A DNA stretch of 64,000 nucleotides from Streptomyces noursei (GTDB taxonomy: Bacteria > Actinomycetota > Actinomycetes > Streptomycetales > Streptomycetaceae). The stretch lies in contig NZ_LWBU01000395.1 of NCBI RefSeq assembly GCF_001646665.1, positions 1 to 64,000 of the forward strand, read 5' to 3'. Numbering within the stretch: position 1 is the first letter of the stretch; every line of letters begins with the position of its first letter. The notes below the pieces were generated by a model. That model ran no database searches and was not told the DNA's origin. It saw only the letters and a list, made by a program, of their open reading frames with translations. Position numbers and translations under genes: made by a program. This document shows, piece by piece, positions 1 through 8,770 of the stretch.

Positions 1-74
1 CATGGTGACCGACGACAACGCCGCGAGCGCGCGTGCAGGGCGCCGCGGGCCAGGCGAGACTTTGCGGACACGAC

Positions 75-488
75 CTAGGACCCGGGGGCAGCTTCCCCGT
101 CCCGGGCGAGCGGCTGGGTGAGCTGGACGAGGTTGCCGACGGTGTCGTCCAGCACCGCCGACAGCACCGGCCCGTGCTCCGTGGGCGGCTGGGTGAACCG
201 CACACCCAGCCCGCTCAGCCGCTCGTGCTCGGCCCGCAGGTCGTCCACCCCCAGCACGATGCACGGCAGCCCGGCCTCCCGCAGCCCCCGGCGGTACTGC
301 TCCGCCAGGGGGCTGTCCCCGGGCTCCAGCAGCAGCTCCACGTCCTGGCCGGGGGCGACCACCGTGATGAAGCGCGCCCCGCCGAGATCGAGGTTCGTCC
401 GGGTCTCGAACCCCAGCACGTCCCCGTAGAAGGCGTGAGCCCTCTCCTCGTCGTCGACGTACACGCTGGTCATCGCAATTCTGATCAT
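75..488 (-). CDS. VOC-family (glyoxalase/bleomycin-resistance fold) protein
   Basis: A 137-residue protein with a single glyoxalase-type beta-alpha-beta-beta-beta layout. The N-terminus (TSVYVDDEERAHAFYGDVLG) is the usual first half-motif, and the C-terminal half ends in a 'DDTVGNLVQL' metal-site-like strand. The start is placed at the ATG at 488 because a clear AGGAGGAGC ribosome site lies just upstream. The frame stays open for 39 codons further upstream, but that part is low-complexity Arg/Gly and does not look like the family. Family members bind a divalent metal and act on small molecules (antibiotics, lactoylglutathione-like adducts, dioxygenation substrates); the substrate cannot be told from sequence. 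It stands alone on the minus strand, with a strong hairpin (662-721) between its start and the next gene. Confidence 0.8.
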   Translation of the reverse strand: MIRIAMTSVYVDDEERAHAFYGDVLGFETRTNLDLGGARFITVVAPGQDVELLLEPGDSPLAEQYRRGLREAGLPCIVLGVDDLRAEHERLSGLGVRFTQPPTEHGPVLSAVLDDTVGNLVQLTQPLARDGEAAPGS

Positions 489-661
489 GGTGCTCCTCCT
501 GCCCGGCCGAGCGCCGCGCACAACCCCGTACGACCGCCGCTCATGACCGTGCACGAGCCGGACGAGCCGCACGGGCCGCGTACGTCCGATGATGCCCGCC
601 GCCACCGGCAGCGGGCGCGCCGGACGGCGCCGGGAGCACCGGGGTCCGGGCCGCCGGGGCC

Positions 662-721
662 CTAGGGGGTGTCTCGCCGATCATGCCGGGAGCCCGGCAC
701 GATCGGCGAGACGCCCCCTAG
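662..721. terminator. Long near-perfect inverted repeat, probable terminator
   Basis: Two roughly 29-nt arms (662-690 and 693-721, only two mismatches) form a very stable hairpin. The right arm overlaps the stop codon of the minus-strand gene at 718-1353, so it most likely terminates that transcript. There is no clear T tract, which is common for Streptomyces terminators. Confidence 0.65.
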
Positions 722-1353
722 ATACCCAGCTGCTTCGTGCCGTGCAGCCGCTCCACGGCGTCCTTGTCCCCCTCCACCTCGACGTCCGCCGCGTCCTGGC
801 GGCCGAACACGAACATCGTCAGCTCACCCGGCTCGCCCGTCACCGTCACCACCGGCGTGCCCCGGTGCGCGACCGTGGTCTGGCCGTTGGGACGGCGCAG
901 CACCAGGCCCACCGGCACCTTGCGGCACAGCATGCGCGCCGCCTTCTCCAGACGGACCCACAGGGCCTCCGCGAACACAGGGTCCAGCTCACGCGCCGTC
1001 CAGCCACGCTGCGCCCGGCGGACGTCCTCGGCGTGGACGTAGAACTCGACCGTGTTGGCGCCCTCGTCCACCTGCTTGATCGAGTACGGGGACATCCGCG
1101 GCGGACCCGTCCGGATCAGCTGGACCAGTTCGTCGTACGGCTTCGACGCGTACTCCGCCTGCACCTGCTCCAGGCGGTTGCGCAGGGGCGCCAGCAGTAT
1201 CCCGGCGGCGGCGTCCGGCCGGCGCTCGCGCACCACCACATGGGCCGCCAGGTCCCGCGTCTTCCACCCCTCGCACAGGGTCAGGGCATCGGGGCCCGCC
1301 GCCTCCAAGAGGTCGGCGAGCAGGAGCCGTTCACGCTTGGCATGGGTCGACAT
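718..1353 (-). CDS. TIGR03085-type metal-binding / mycothiol-dependent maleylpyruvate isomerase-family protein
   Basis: A 211-residue protein. The N-terminal half resembles the DinB/MDMPI four-helix fold: '[20 protein letters not shown]' is followed by '[20 protein letters not shown]', with the family's W...DLAAHVVxRE motif supplying a metal-ligand His. A second ligand-like segment is '[14 protein letters not shown]'. The C-terminal part is the SCP2-like '[13 protein letters not shown]' domain found in actinobacterial relatives. Such proteins are thought to use mycothiol as cofactor; the substrate is unknown. It is read divergently from hisI across an 84-nt gap, so promoters probably face both ways there. 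The ATG at 1353 is the only good start. Confidence 0.8.
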   Translation of the reverse strand: MSTHAKRERLLLADLLEAAGPDALTLCEGWKTRDLAAHVVVRERRPDAAAGILLAPLRNRLEQVQAEYASKPYDELVQLIRTGPPRMSPYSIKQVDEGANTVEFYVHAEDVRRAQRGWTARELDPVFAEALWVRLEKAARMLCRKVPVGLVLRRPNGQTTVAHRGTPVVTVTGEPGELTMFVFGRQDAADVEVEGDKDAVERLHGTKQLGI

Positions 1354-1437
1354 GGGGGCCAGGGTACGGCCGGACCCCGTGGTCCGCCCAGTGGACGCAC
1401 CACCGGGAAGCCCCCGCCGTCACGGCACAATGGCCAC

Positions 1438-1788
1438 ATGACCAGCAACCTTGACCCGGCCATCGCCGCCCGTCTCAAGCGCAGCCCCGACGGGCTGGTC
1501 CCGGCCATCGCCCAGCAGTACGACACCGGCGAGGTGCTCATGCTGGGCTGGATGGACGACGAGGCCCTGCACCGCACCCTCACCACCGGCCGCTGCACCT
1601 ACTGGTCCCGCAGCCGCCAGGAGTACTGGGTCAAGGGCGACACCTCCGGGCACGTGCAGCACGTCAAGTCCGTCGCCCTCGACTGCGACGCCGACACCGT
1701 CCTGGTCAAGGTCGACCAGGTCGGGGCCGCCTGCCACACCGGCGCCCGGACCTGCTTCGACGCCGACGTCCTCCCGCTGGGAAGGTAG
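1438..1788 (+). CDS. hisI: Phosphoribosyl-AMP cyclohydrolase
   Basis: A 116-residue enzyme of histidine biosynthesis (third step) that opens the adenine ring of phosphoribosyl-AMP. The signature segments are present: '[14 protein letters not shown]', '[18 protein letters not shown]' and the zinc/magnesium site '[14 protein letters not shown]' followed by 'CHTGARTCF'. Length is normal for the stand-alone hisI of actinobacteria. The ATG at 1438 has no ribosome-binding site but lies six bases after CACAAT, so a leaderless start is possible. The stop is only four bases before the trpE start, so the two genes are almost certainly co-transcribed and translationally coupled, joining histidine and tryptophan synthesis. 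Confidence 0.95.
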   Translation: MTSNLDPAIAARLKRSPDGLVPAIAQQYDTGEVLMLGWMDDEALHRTLTTGRCTYWSRSRQEYWVKGDTSGHVQHVKSVALDCDADTVLVKVDQVGAACHTGARTCFDADVLPLGR

Positions 1789-1792
1789 CGCC

Positions 1793-3280
1793 ATGGATCT
1801 CGAGACCTTCCGCAAGCTGGCGGCCGACCGCCGCGTCATCCCCGTCAGCCGCCGCCTCCTCGCGGACGGCGACACGCCGGTCGGCCTCTACCGCAAGCTC
1901 GCCGCCGAACGCCCCGGCACCTTCCTCCTGGAGTCCGCCGAGAACGGCCGCTCCTGGTCCCGCTACTCCTTCATCGGCGTACGCAGCTCCGCGACCCTCA
2001 CCGCCCGCGACGGCAGGGCCCACTGGCTCGGCACCCCGCCCGTCGGCGTCCCGGTGGACGGCGACCCGCTCCAGGCGCTGCGCGCCACCGTGGAGGCCCT
2101 CCACACCCCACGCGACCTCGCCTCCGGGATGCCGCCCTTCACCGGCGGCATGGTCGGGTACCTGGGCTACGACATCGTGCGCCGTCTGGAGCGCATCGGC
2201 GATCACGGCCGTGACGACCTGCGGCTGCCCGAGCTGACCATGCTGCTCACCTCGGACCTCGCCGTGCTCGACCACTGGGACGGCACGGTGATCCTGATCG
2301 CCAACGCCATCAACCACAACGACCTCGACACCGGCGTCGACGAGGCGTACGCGGACGCCGTCGCCCGCCTCGACGCCATGGCCGCCGACCTCGCCGAGCC
2401 GCTGCGCACCGAGCCCGCCGCCCTCCCGCCCTCCGAACTGCCGCCGTACACCGCCCTGTGGGGCGGCACGGCCTACCAGGAGGCCGTCGAGGACGTCAAG
2501 GAGCGCATCCGGGCCGGCGAGGCCTTCCAGGTCGTGCCCTCGCAGCGCTTCGAGACCCCCTGCGCGGCGAGCGCCCTGGACGTCTACCGGGTGCTGCGGG
2601 CCACCAACCCGTCCCCGTACATGTACCTCTTCCGCTTCGACGGCTTCGACGTCGTCGGGTCCAGCCCCGAAGCCCTGGTAAAGGTCGAGGACGGGCACGC
2701 CATGGTGCACCCGATCGCCGGCACACGCCCGCGCGGGGCCACCCCCCAGGAGGACCAGGCCCTCGCCGACGAGCTGATCGCCGACCCCAAGGAGCGGGCC
2801 GAGCACCTGATGCTCGTCGACCTCGGGCGCAACGACCTCGGCCGCGTCTGCGAACCCGGCTCCGTCGAGGTCGTCGACTTCATGTCGATCGAGCGGTACT
2901 CGCACGTCATGCACATCGTCTCCACCGTCACCGGCCGCGTCGCCGAGGGCCGCACCGCCTTCGACGTCCTCACCGCCTGCTTCCCCGCCGGCACCCTCTC
3001 CGGCGCGCCCAAGCCGCGCGCCATGCAGATCATCGAGGAACTGGAGCCCACCCGGCGCGGGCTGTACGGCGGCTGCGTCGGCTACCTGGACTTCGCGGGC
3101 GACTCCGACACCGCCATCGCCATCCGCACCGCCCTGCTGCGCGACGGCACGGCCTACGTCCAGGCGGGCGCCGGTGTCGTCGCCGACTCCGACCCGGTCG
3201 CCGAGGACACCGAGTGCCGCAACAAGGCGGCGGCGGTCCTGCGGGCCGTCCACACCGCCAACCGGATGAAGGACGCATGA
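1793..3280 (+). CDS. trpE: Anthranilate synthase component I
   Basis: A 495-residue protein that makes anthranilate from chorismate, the committed step of tryptophan synthesis, with glutamine-derived ammonia from a separate TrpG not found in this window. The N-terminal domain carries 'FLLESAENG' with the adjacent 'WSRYSFIG', the LLES element of the tryptophan feedback site. The C-terminal chorismate-binding domain has '[11 protein letters not shown]', '[10 protein letters not shown]', '[10 protein letters not shown]', 'PIAGTRPRG', '[19 protein letters not shown]' and '[16 protein letters not shown]', all typical. The ATG at 1793 follows the hisI stop by four bases. No Trp-codon-rich leader peptide or attenuator is visible upstream, so control must be by other means. 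Confidence 0.96.
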   Translation: MDLETFRKLAADRRVIPVSRRLLADGDTPVGLYRKLAAERPGTFLLESAENGRSWSRYSFIGVRSSATLTARDGRAHWLGTPPVGVPVDGDPLQALRATVEALHTPRDLASGMPPFTGGMVGYLGYDIVRRLERIGDHGRDDLRLPELTMLLTSDLAVLDHWDGTVILIANAINHNDLDTGVDEAYADAVARLDAMAADLAEPLRTEPAALPPSELPPYTALWGGTAYQEAVEDVKERIRAGEAFQVVPSQRFETPCAASALDVYRVLRATNPSPYMYLFRFDGFDVVGSSPEALVKVEDGHAMVHPIAGTRPRGATPQEDQALADELIADPKERAEHLMLVDLGRNDLGRVCEPGSVEVVDFMSIERYSHVMHIVSTVTGRVAEGRTAFDVLTACFPAGTLSGAPKPRAMQIIEELEPTRRGLYGGCVGYLDFAGDSDTAIAIRTALLRDGTAYVQAGAGVVADSDPVAEDTECRNKAAAVLRAVHTANRMKDA

Positions 3281-3294
3281 CGGCATAAGGGATA

Positions 3295-3963
3295 GTGGGT
3301 CACGTGAGTGCCGCATCCGTACCCCAGCCCCGTGCCACCCGCGCGGACGAGACGGCGGCCGCTTCGGGCGGCCGCCGCAGCCTCGCCGCCGCCCTGCTCC
3401 TCGGCGCCGTGGGCGCGGCCGTCGTGCTGCTCGCCTCGGGCCAGACCTGGGCCGAGGGCACCGTCGCCGTCGGCGGCGGCACCGTGCCGCTCGACGCCGC
3501 CGGCGGCGACATCACCGGCGTGCCGACCGCCCTCGCCATCGTGGGACTCGCCGCCCTCGTCGCCGTCTTCGCGGTACGCCGCGCCGGCCGGTTCCTCGTC
3601 TCGCTGCTGCTCACCCTGAGCGGAGCCGGCGCGGCCGTCGCCGCGTACCTGGGCGCCTCCGACCGCTCCGCGCTCGACGAGAAGGCCGCCTCGACCACCG
3701 GGGACGCCGCCGCCCGCATCGGCACCCTCACGCACACCGCCTGGCCCTACGCCACGGCCGCCGCCGCGCTGCTGATCCTCGCCGCCGGACTGCTCGCCCT
3801 CCGCTACGGCCGCGGCTGGCCCGCCATGTCCGGGCGGTACGAGCGCGAGGCCGGCCCGCGCGCGGCCCGAGGCGGCCGCCGGCCCGCCCCCGCCGACTCC
3901 GAGCGGCCCGAGGACCTGTGGAAGGCCCTGGACCGCGGCGAGGACCCCACACGCGAGTCCTGA
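3295..3963 (+). CDS. Trp-biosynthesis-associated membrane protein (TIGR02234 type)
   Basis: A 222-residue membrane protein (GTG at 3295; GTG at 3304 is an equally good start). Four hydrophobic segments are visible at about residues 30-47, 78-95, 102-122 and 148-168. A hydrophilic, Arg/Glu-rich tail follows ('SERPEDLWKALDRGEDP'). The extracytoplasmic 'GQTWAEG' after the first helix is characteristic of the actinobacterial family regularly found next to trpE. Its biochemical function is unknown; the constant linkage to trp genes suggests a role in uptake, sensing or membrane placement of an aromatic compound, but this is inference. It sits 14 nt after trpE and is very likely in the same transcript. 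Confidence 0.85.
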   Translation: MGHVSAASVPQPRATRADETAAASGGRRSLAAALLLGAVGAAVVLLASGQTWAEGTVAVGGGTVPLDAAGGDITGVPTALAIVGLAALVAVFAVRRAGRFLVSLLLTLSGAGAAVAAYLGASDRSALDEKAASTTGDAAARIGTLTHTAWPYATAAAALLILAAGLLALRYGRGWPAMSGRYEREAGPRAARGGRRPAPADSERPEDLWKALDRGEDPTRES

Positions 3964-4079
3964 CGCCCCCGCACTGGGTGACCCCCGGATCACCCCGCAC
4001 GCGCGCGTACGGGACAATGACGCTGAGCGTCCGCACCCGGCGGGGCCGTACACAGAGCAACAGCAACGAGGAGCAATTC

Positions 4080-4355
4080 ATGGCGGGCAGCGACCACGGA
4101 CACACCCCGGCCGCCTGGACCGGAGTCACCATCTCCTTCATCGGCTTCTGCGTCGCCGGTGCCTTCATGGTGGCGGCCAACCCGCTCGGCTTCTGGGCGG
4201 GCATGGCCCTCATCCTGCTCGGCGGTGTCGTCGGATTCGCGATGAAGCTCGCCGGCCTGGGTCAGAAGCCGACGCCGGAGCTCGACCGGGCCCGTGCAGA
4301 GGCCGCCCGCAAGGACCACACCCCGGAGACCGGCCGCGCGGACGTCCACGCCTGA
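4080..4355 (+). CDS. Small two-TM HGxxPAAW-motif protein
   Basis: A 91-residue protein opening with 'MAGSDHGHTPAAWTGV', the HGxxPAAW signature of a small actinobacterial membrane protein family. Two hydrophobic helices follow ('ISFIGFCVAGAFMVAA' and 'WAGMALILLGGVVGFAM'), then a charged cytoplasmic tail. The ATG at 4080 is preceded by a good AACGAGGAGC ribosome site. The function is unknown. The 116-nt gap before it is longer than others in the cluster and may hold its own promoter. Conserved position between trpE and trpC is the only functional clue. Confidence 0.82.
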   Translation: MAGSDHGHTPAAWTGVTISFIGFCVAGAFMVAANPLGFWAGMALILLGGVVGFAMKLAGLGQKPTPELDRARAEAARKDHTPETGRADVHA

Positions 4356-4417
4356 GCCGTACGGGTGCATCCCGGCACGAGGCGCGGTCCGGCACCAGCC
4401 GGGCTGCGCCTTCGCGC

Positions 4418-5017
4418 ATGAGCGGCGACAATCACCCGGTGGACCCCAAGCCGTCGCCCGCCGCCCCCGCCCCGCCGCCGCCCACCGTTCCCGCCGCGTC
4501 CCCGCCGGCTCCCGCCGCTCCGGCCGCGGCCGCGTCGCCGGCTGCCCCCGATGCCGTCCCGGAGCCGGGCCGTGCGCCGCTCCCGCAGCCCGTGCCGGGC
4601 CCGCACGGGTCGCGGCGGCCTTCGCTCGTCCGGCGGATCGCACCGCCCCTGGGTGTGCTCACCGGAGTCGTCGCCGCCTTCGCGTACGTCGGCGCGGTCG
4701 ACCCCAACGAACCCGGGCACTACCCCGTCTGCCCGCTCTTCCGCCTCACCGGCATCCTCTGCCCCGGCTGCGGCGGCCTGCGCAGCGCCCACGCCTTCGC
4801 GCACGGGGACCTCGTCACCGCCCTCGGCGCCAACGCGGTCGCCGTCGCCGGGTACCTGCTCTTCGCGGTGGCCATGGTGTTCTGGCTGGTGGGAGCCGTA
4901 CGGGGGGTGTCCGTGCGCCTCACCGCCGGGCCGGTGTGGTGGTGGTCCGCCGGAGTGGTGGTGGCACTCTTCTCCGTCGTCCGGAACCTGCCGTTCGGTG
5001 CGGCGCTCGCCCCGTGA
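4418..5017 (+). CDS. DUF2752 membrane protein
   Basis: A 199-residue protein. The first roughly 65 residues are Pro/Ala-rich low complexity. Then comes a DUF2752 domain with the diagnostic 'CPLFRLTGILCPGCGGLRSAHAFAHGD' region (C-x10-CPGCG), which looks like a cysteine cluster at a membrane surface. Three hydrophobic helices are visible at about residues 72-88, 132-155 and 165-183. The family's function is not established. The ATG at 4418 is the first in frame after the preceding gene; a start further in would shorten only the disordered leader. The gene probably belongs to the trp-region transcript. Confidence 0.78.
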   Translation: MSGDNHPVDPKPSPAAPAPPPPTVPAASPPAPAAPAAAASPAAPDAVPEPGRAPLPQPVPGPHGSRRPSLVRRIAPPLGVLTGVVAAFAYVGAVDPNEPGHYPVCPLFRLTGILCPGCGGLRSAHAFAHGDLVTALGANAVAVAGYLLFAVAMVFWLVGAVRGVSVRLTAGPVWWWSAGVVVALFSVVRNLPFGAALAP

Positions 5018-5132
5018 AACCGCAGCTCACAGCGGTGCGCTCGGCCGGATGAGGACTCTGGGCCCCGGTACGGATACCATCGAGGTGACTGATCCTGATC
5101 CGACATGACCGTCCCGGAAGGGGGCCTCTCGC

Positions 5133-5942
5133 GTGAGTGTGCTCGACGAGATCATCGACGGCGTTCGCGCCGACCTCGCAGAGCGACAGGCGCGGGTATC
5201 CCTCGACGAGCTCAAGGAGCGGGCGGCCAAGGCGCCCCAGGCCAAGGACGGTGCCGCCGCGCTGCGCGGCGACGGCGTCAAGGTCATCTGCGAGGTCAAG
5301 CGCTCCAGCCCCTCCAAGGGCGCGCTCGCCGCGATCGCCGACCCCGCCGGGCTCGCCGCGGACTACGAGGCGGGCGGCGCCGCCGTCATCTCCGTCCTGA
5401 CCGAGCAGCGGCGCTTCGGCGGCTCCCTGGCCGACCTGGAGGCCGTGCGCGCCAAGGTCGACATCCCGGTCCTGCGCAAGGACTTCATCGTCACGGCCTA
5501 CCAGCTGTGGGAGGCCCGGGCGTACGGCGCCGACCTCGCCCTGCTGATCGTCGCCGCCCTGGAGCAGCCCGCCCTGGAGTCGCTGATCGAGCGGGCCGAG
5601 TCCATCGGGCTCACCCCGCTGGTCGAGGTGCACGACGAGGACGAGGTCGAGCGGGCCGTCGACGCGGGCGCCCGGGTCATCGGCGTCAACGCGCGCAACC
5701 TGAAGACCCTCAAGGTGGACCGCACCACCTTCGAGCGGGTCGGCCCCGAGATCCCCTCCGGCATCGTGAAGATCGCCGAGTCGGGCATCCGCGGCCCGCA
5801 CGACCTGATCGCGTACGCCAACGCGGGCGCGGACGCCGTGCTCGTCGGCGAGTCCCTGGTCACCGGCCGCGACCCCAAGTCCGCGGTGGCCGACCTGGTC
5901 GCCGCCGGCGCCCACCCGGCCCTCCGGCACGGACGGGGCTGA
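5133..5942 (+). CDS. trpC: Indole-3-glycerol-phosphate synthase
   Basis: A 269-residue (beta/alpha)8 enzyme that closes the indole ring from CdRP. Typical motifs are '[15 protein letters not shown]' (catalytic Glu and Lys), '[15 protein letters not shown]', 'PVLRKDFIV', 'LIVAALEQ', '[18 protein letters not shown]', '[10 protein letters not shown]' and '[10 protein letters not shown]...[12 protein letters not shown]' (phosphate site). GTG at 5133 is the start, preceded by GAAGGGGGCC. In the 115-nt gap upstream a TACCAT-like hexamer near 5086 could be a -10 element. Within the trp order it is followed by trpM, trpB and trpA. A separate PriA/TrpF isomerase is assumed to be encoded elsewhere. Confidence 0.96.
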   Translation: MSVLDEIIDGVRADLAERQARVSLDELKERAAKAPQAKDGAAALRGDGVKVICEVKRSSPSKGALAAIADPAGLAADYEAGGAAVISVLTEQRRFGGSLADLEAVRAKVDIPVLRKDFIVTAYQLWEARAYGADLALLIVAALEQPALESLIERAESIGLTPLVEVHDEDEVERAVDAGARVIGVNARNLKTLKVDRTTFERVGPEIPSGIVKIAESGIRGPHDLIAYANAGADAVLVGESLVTGRDPKSAVADLVAAGAHPALRHGRG

Positions 5943-5951
5943 GCCCTCCCC

Positions 5952-6440
5952 ATGACCGCCGCCGCCCGCCCCGTCGCCGCCGCGACGCCGCACCGGACGC
6001 CCTCGCGCCCGGCGCAGGCGCCGGCCGCCGCGCACGGGTGCCCGGCGGACGGCACCACGCCCGCGTACCCGGGCCACGGCACGGACGGCACCACCCGGGC
6101 GTACCCGGGCCACGGCACGGACGGCCCCACGCGCGCGTACCCGGGCCGTGACACGGACGGCGCCCCGCGCGCGTGCCCCGGCTCCGCGGCCAGCCTCGGC
6201 GCGCGTGCCCTCGACCGGCCCGGCACGGCCACCCCGCCCGCGTACCTCACGGTCCCGGCGGACGCCACCGCCTCGCGCGACCCCTATGCCCGGCTGGCCC
6301 GTGGCTGCCGCCCGCGCGGCTGCCGCGCCCCGGCCCGCCGCGTGCACGGGCGCCGCGTCCGCTACGTCATCGGCGACGAGCCCGGCCAGGTCAACGGCAT
6401 GCGATGGCGGGCGCGCACCGCGCGCCACCCCCACCGCTGA
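5952..6440 (+). CDS. trpM: TrpM-like tryptophan modulator with a repeat-bearing N-terminal extension
   Basis: The C-terminal roughly 55 residues ('DPYARLARGCRPRGCRAPAR' through 'YVIGDEPGQVNGMRWRAR') match what I know of TrpM, the short Streptomyces protein between trpC and trpB that modulates tryptophan production and differentiation in S. coelicolor. There it is only about 60-70 residues. Here the only ATG or GTG in frame is at 5952, giving 162 residues. The extra roughly 100 residues are low-complexity and contain a 12-residue repeat (GTTxAYPGHGTD-like) three times, plus a fourth decayed copy. Either translation starts at a non-standard codon near 6240, or the protein really is extended. 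There is no good ribosome site before 5952 (only ...GCCCTCCCC). Confidence 0.7.
   Translation: MTAAARPVAAATPHRTPSRPAQAPAAAHGCPADGTTPAYPGHGTDGTTRAYPGHGTDGPTRAYPGRDTDGAPRACPGSAASLGARALDRPGTATPPAYLTVPADATASRDPYARLARGCRPRGCRAPARRVHGRRVRYVIGDEPGQVNGMRWRARTARHPHR
6051..6170. repeat. 36-nt tandem repeat inside the trpM 5' part
   Basis: Three complete 36-nt units (6051-6086, 6087-6122, 6123-6158) and a partial fourth (from 6159). Each begins GGCxCCAC and carries a central GCGTACCCGGGCC core. The first two units differ at only a few bases and the third is more diverged. The unit length is a multiple of three, so the frame is kept and a 12-residue protein repeat results. Copy number could change by slippage without breaking the frame. 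Confidence 0.9.
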
Positions 6441-6581
6441 CCCACAGCCCTCCGTCCCGCGGCACCACGCGGCCGCACGGACGGGCCGTCGGCGGTCGAC
6501 GGGCGGTGCCGGCGCACACCGTGACCACCGTCAAGCCAAGACGTCCGGGGGCGCGACCGCCCCCGCAGAGGAGCATGTCGC

Positions 6582-7895
6582 ATGCCCAGCGAGTTCTTCA
6601 TTCCCGACCCCGAGGGACAGGTCCCCAGCGCCGAGGGCTACTTCGGTGCCTACGGCGGCAAGTTCATCCCCGAGGCGCTCGTCGCCGCGGTCGACGAGGT
6701 CGCCGTCGAGTACGACAAGGCCAAGAACGACCCCGCGTTCGCCGCCGAACTCGACGACCTGCTGGCCAACTACACCGGCCGCCCCAGCGCCCTCACCGAG
6801 GTGCCCCGGTTCGCCGAGCACGCGGGCGGCGCCCGCGTCTTCCTCAAGCGTGAGGACCTCAACCACACCGGCTCGCACAAGATCAACAACGTGCTGGGCC
6901 AGGCCCTGCTCACCAAGCGCATGGGCAAGACCCGGGTCATCGCCGAGACCGGAGCCGGTCAGCACGGCGTCGCCACCGCCACCGCCTGCGCCCTGTTCGG
7001 CCTCGAATGCACCATCTACATGGGCGAGATCGACACCCAGCGCCAGGCGCTGAACGTCGCCCGGATGCGGATGCTCGGCGCCGAGGTCGTCCCGGTCAAG
7101 TCCGGCAGCCGCACCCTCAAGGACGCCATCAACGAGGCGTTCCGCGACTGGGTCGCCAACGTCGACCGCACGCACTACCTGTTCGGCACGGTCGCCGGGC
7201 CGCACCCCTTCCCCGCCATGGTCCGCGACTTCCACCGCGTCATCGGCGTCGAGGCCCGCCGCCAGATCCTCCAGCGGGCCGGCCGGCTGCCCGACGCGGC
7301 CGTCGCCTGCGTCGGCGGCGGCTCCAACGCCATCGGCCTCTTCCACGCCTTCGTCCAGGACACCGACGTGCGCCTGGTCGGCTGCGAACCCGCCGGCCAC
7401 GGCGTGGAGACCGGCGAGCACGCCGCCACCCTCACCGCCGGGGAGCCCGGCATCCTGCACGGCTCCCGCTCCTACGTCCTCCAGGACGACGAGGGCCAGA
7501 TCACCGAGCCGTACTCCATCTCCGCCGGGCTCGACTACCCGGGCATCGGCCCGGAGCACTCGTACCTCAAGGACAGCGGCCGCGGCGAGTACCGCGCGGT
7601 GACCGACGACGCGGCCATGCAGGCGCTGCGCCTGCTGTCCCGCACCGAGGGCATCATCCCGGCCATCGAGTCGGCCCACGCCCTCGCCGGCGCCCTGGAG
7701 CTGGGCCGGGAGCTCGGCGAGGACGGGCTCATCGTGGTCAACCTCTCCGGCCGCGGCGACAAGGACATGGACACCGCCGCCCGCTACTTCGGCCTGTACG
7801 GCACCGATGCCGCCCCGGTCGAGGCCGACGCCTCCGCCGACGACGGCGCCGCCGAGATCCAGACGGACACCACGATCCAGGGGGGAACCAAGTGA
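6582..7895 (+). CDS. trpB: Tryptophan synthase beta chain
   Basis: A 437-residue PLP enzyme that joins indole and serine. The PLP lysine lies in '[14 protein letters not shown]', and the phosphate-binding loop is '[15 protein letters not shown]'. Other family signatures are '[16 protein letters not shown]', '[15 protein letters not shown]', '[12 protein letters not shown]' and '[11 protein letters not shown]'. The last roughly 30 residues are an acidic Ala/Asp-rich tail not needed for the fold. The ATG at 6582 has an upstream GAGGAGC. Its stop overlaps the trpA GTG by four bases, the usual coupling of the two subunits of the alpha2-beta2 complex. Confidence 0.97.
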   Translation: MPSEFFIPDPEGQVPSAEGYFGAYGGKFIPEALVAAVDEVAVEYDKAKNDPAFAAELDDLLANYTGRPSALTEVPRFAEHAGGARVFLKREDLNHTGSHKINNVLGQALLTKRMGKTRVIAETGAGQHGVATATACALFGLECTIYMGEIDTQRQALNVARMRMLGAEVVPVKSGSRTLKDAINEAFRDWVANVDRTHYLFGTVAGPHPFPAMVRDFHRVIGVEARRQILQRAGRLPDAAVACVGGGSNAIGLFHAFVQDTDVRLVGCEPAGHGVETGEHAATLTAGEPGILHGSRSYVLQDDEGQITEPYSISAGLDYPGIGPEHSYLKDSGRGEYRAVTDDAAMQALRLLSRTEGIIPAIESAHALAGALELGRELGEDGLIVVNLSGRGDKDMDTAARYFGLYGTDAAPVEADASADDGAAEIQTDTTIQGGTK

Positions 7896-8707
7896 GCGGC
7901 AACATCCACCTCCTCAGCGAGACCCTGGAGCAGGCCAAGGCCGAGAACCGGGCCGCGCTCATCGCGTACCTCCCGGCGGGCTTCCCCACCGTCGACGGTG
8001 GCATCGAGGCCGTCAAGGCGGTCCTCGACGGCGGCGCCGACGTGGTGGAGATCGGCCTGCCGCACAGCGACCCGGTCCTGGACGGCCCCGTCATCCAGAC
8101 CGCCGACGACATCGCCCTGCGCGGCGGCGTGCGGATCGCCGACGTCATGCGCACCGTCCGCGAGGCGCACGAGGCCACCGGAAAGCCGGTCCTCGTCATG
8201 ACGTACTGGAACCCCATCGACCGGTACGGCGTCGAGCGCTTCACCGCCGAACTCGCCGACGCGGGCGGTGCCGGCTGCATCCTCCCCGACCTGCCGGTCC
8301 AGGAGTCCGCGCTCTGGCGCGAGCACGCCGACAAGCACGGCCTGGCGACCGTCTTCGTCGTCGCGCCCAGCAGCAGGGACGAGCGGCTCGCCACCATCAC
8401 CGAGGCCGGCTCCGGCTTCGTCTACGCCGCCTCCCTGATGGGTGTCACCGGCACCCGCGAGTCCGTCGGCGAGGAGGCGGCCGACCTGGTGCGCCGCACC
8501 CGCGCCACCTCCGGCCTGCCGGTCTGCGTGGGCCTCGGCGTCTCCAACGCCGCCCAGGCCGCCGAGGTCGCCGGCTTCGCCGACGGGGTCATCGTCGGGT
8601 CCGCGTTCGTCAAGCGGATGCTCGACGCCGACGACCACGCCGCGGGCATCGCCGCCGTACGGGAACTGGCGGGCGAACTCGCCCGCGGAGTACGGCGAGT
8701 TCCGTAG
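7892..8707 (+). CDS. trpA: Tryptophan synthase alpha chain
   Basis: A 271-residue TIM-barrel protein that cleaves indole-3-glycerol phosphate and channels indole to TrpB. Motifs are '[16 protein letters not shown]', '[20 protein letters not shown]' (the family's catalytic Asp region), '[11 protein letters not shown]', 'GCILPDLP' and the phosphate site '[28 protein letters not shown]'. GTG at 7892 overlaps the trpB stop (GTGA). The next gene follows after 63 nt. Confidence 0.97.
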   Translation: MSGNIHLLSETLEQAKAENRAALIAYLPAGFPTVDGGIEAVKAVLDGGADVVEIGLPHSDPVLDGPVIQTADDIALRGGVRIADVMRTVREAHEATGKPVLVMTYWNPIDRYGVERFTAELADAGGAGCILPDLPVQESALWREHADKHGLATVFVVAPSSRDERLATITEAGSGFVYAASLMGVTGTRESVGEEAADLVRRTRATSGLPVCVGLGVSNAAQAAEVAGFADGVIVGSAFVKRMLDADDHAAGIAAVRELAGELARGVRRVP

Positions 8708-8770
8708 CTCGTACGGGTGGAAGTGGACCGGGGAGGCGCGCGGGCGCCTCCCCGGTTCGTTGCTGTGGGC

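Noticed and set aside
1-3. CAT at the left edge as the start codon of a minus-strand gene beyond the window
   Set aside because: Only the start codon would be inside and no ribosome-binding site is seen upstream; it cannot be supported.
1600-1800. Tryptophan attenuator upstream of trpE
   Set aside because: The upstream sequence is hisI coding DNA; no Trp-codon leader or alternative hairpins were found.
6051-6170. 36-nt repeats as a possible CRISPR array
   Set aside because: Units are directly contiguous with no spacers, in frame with trpM, and no cas genes are present.
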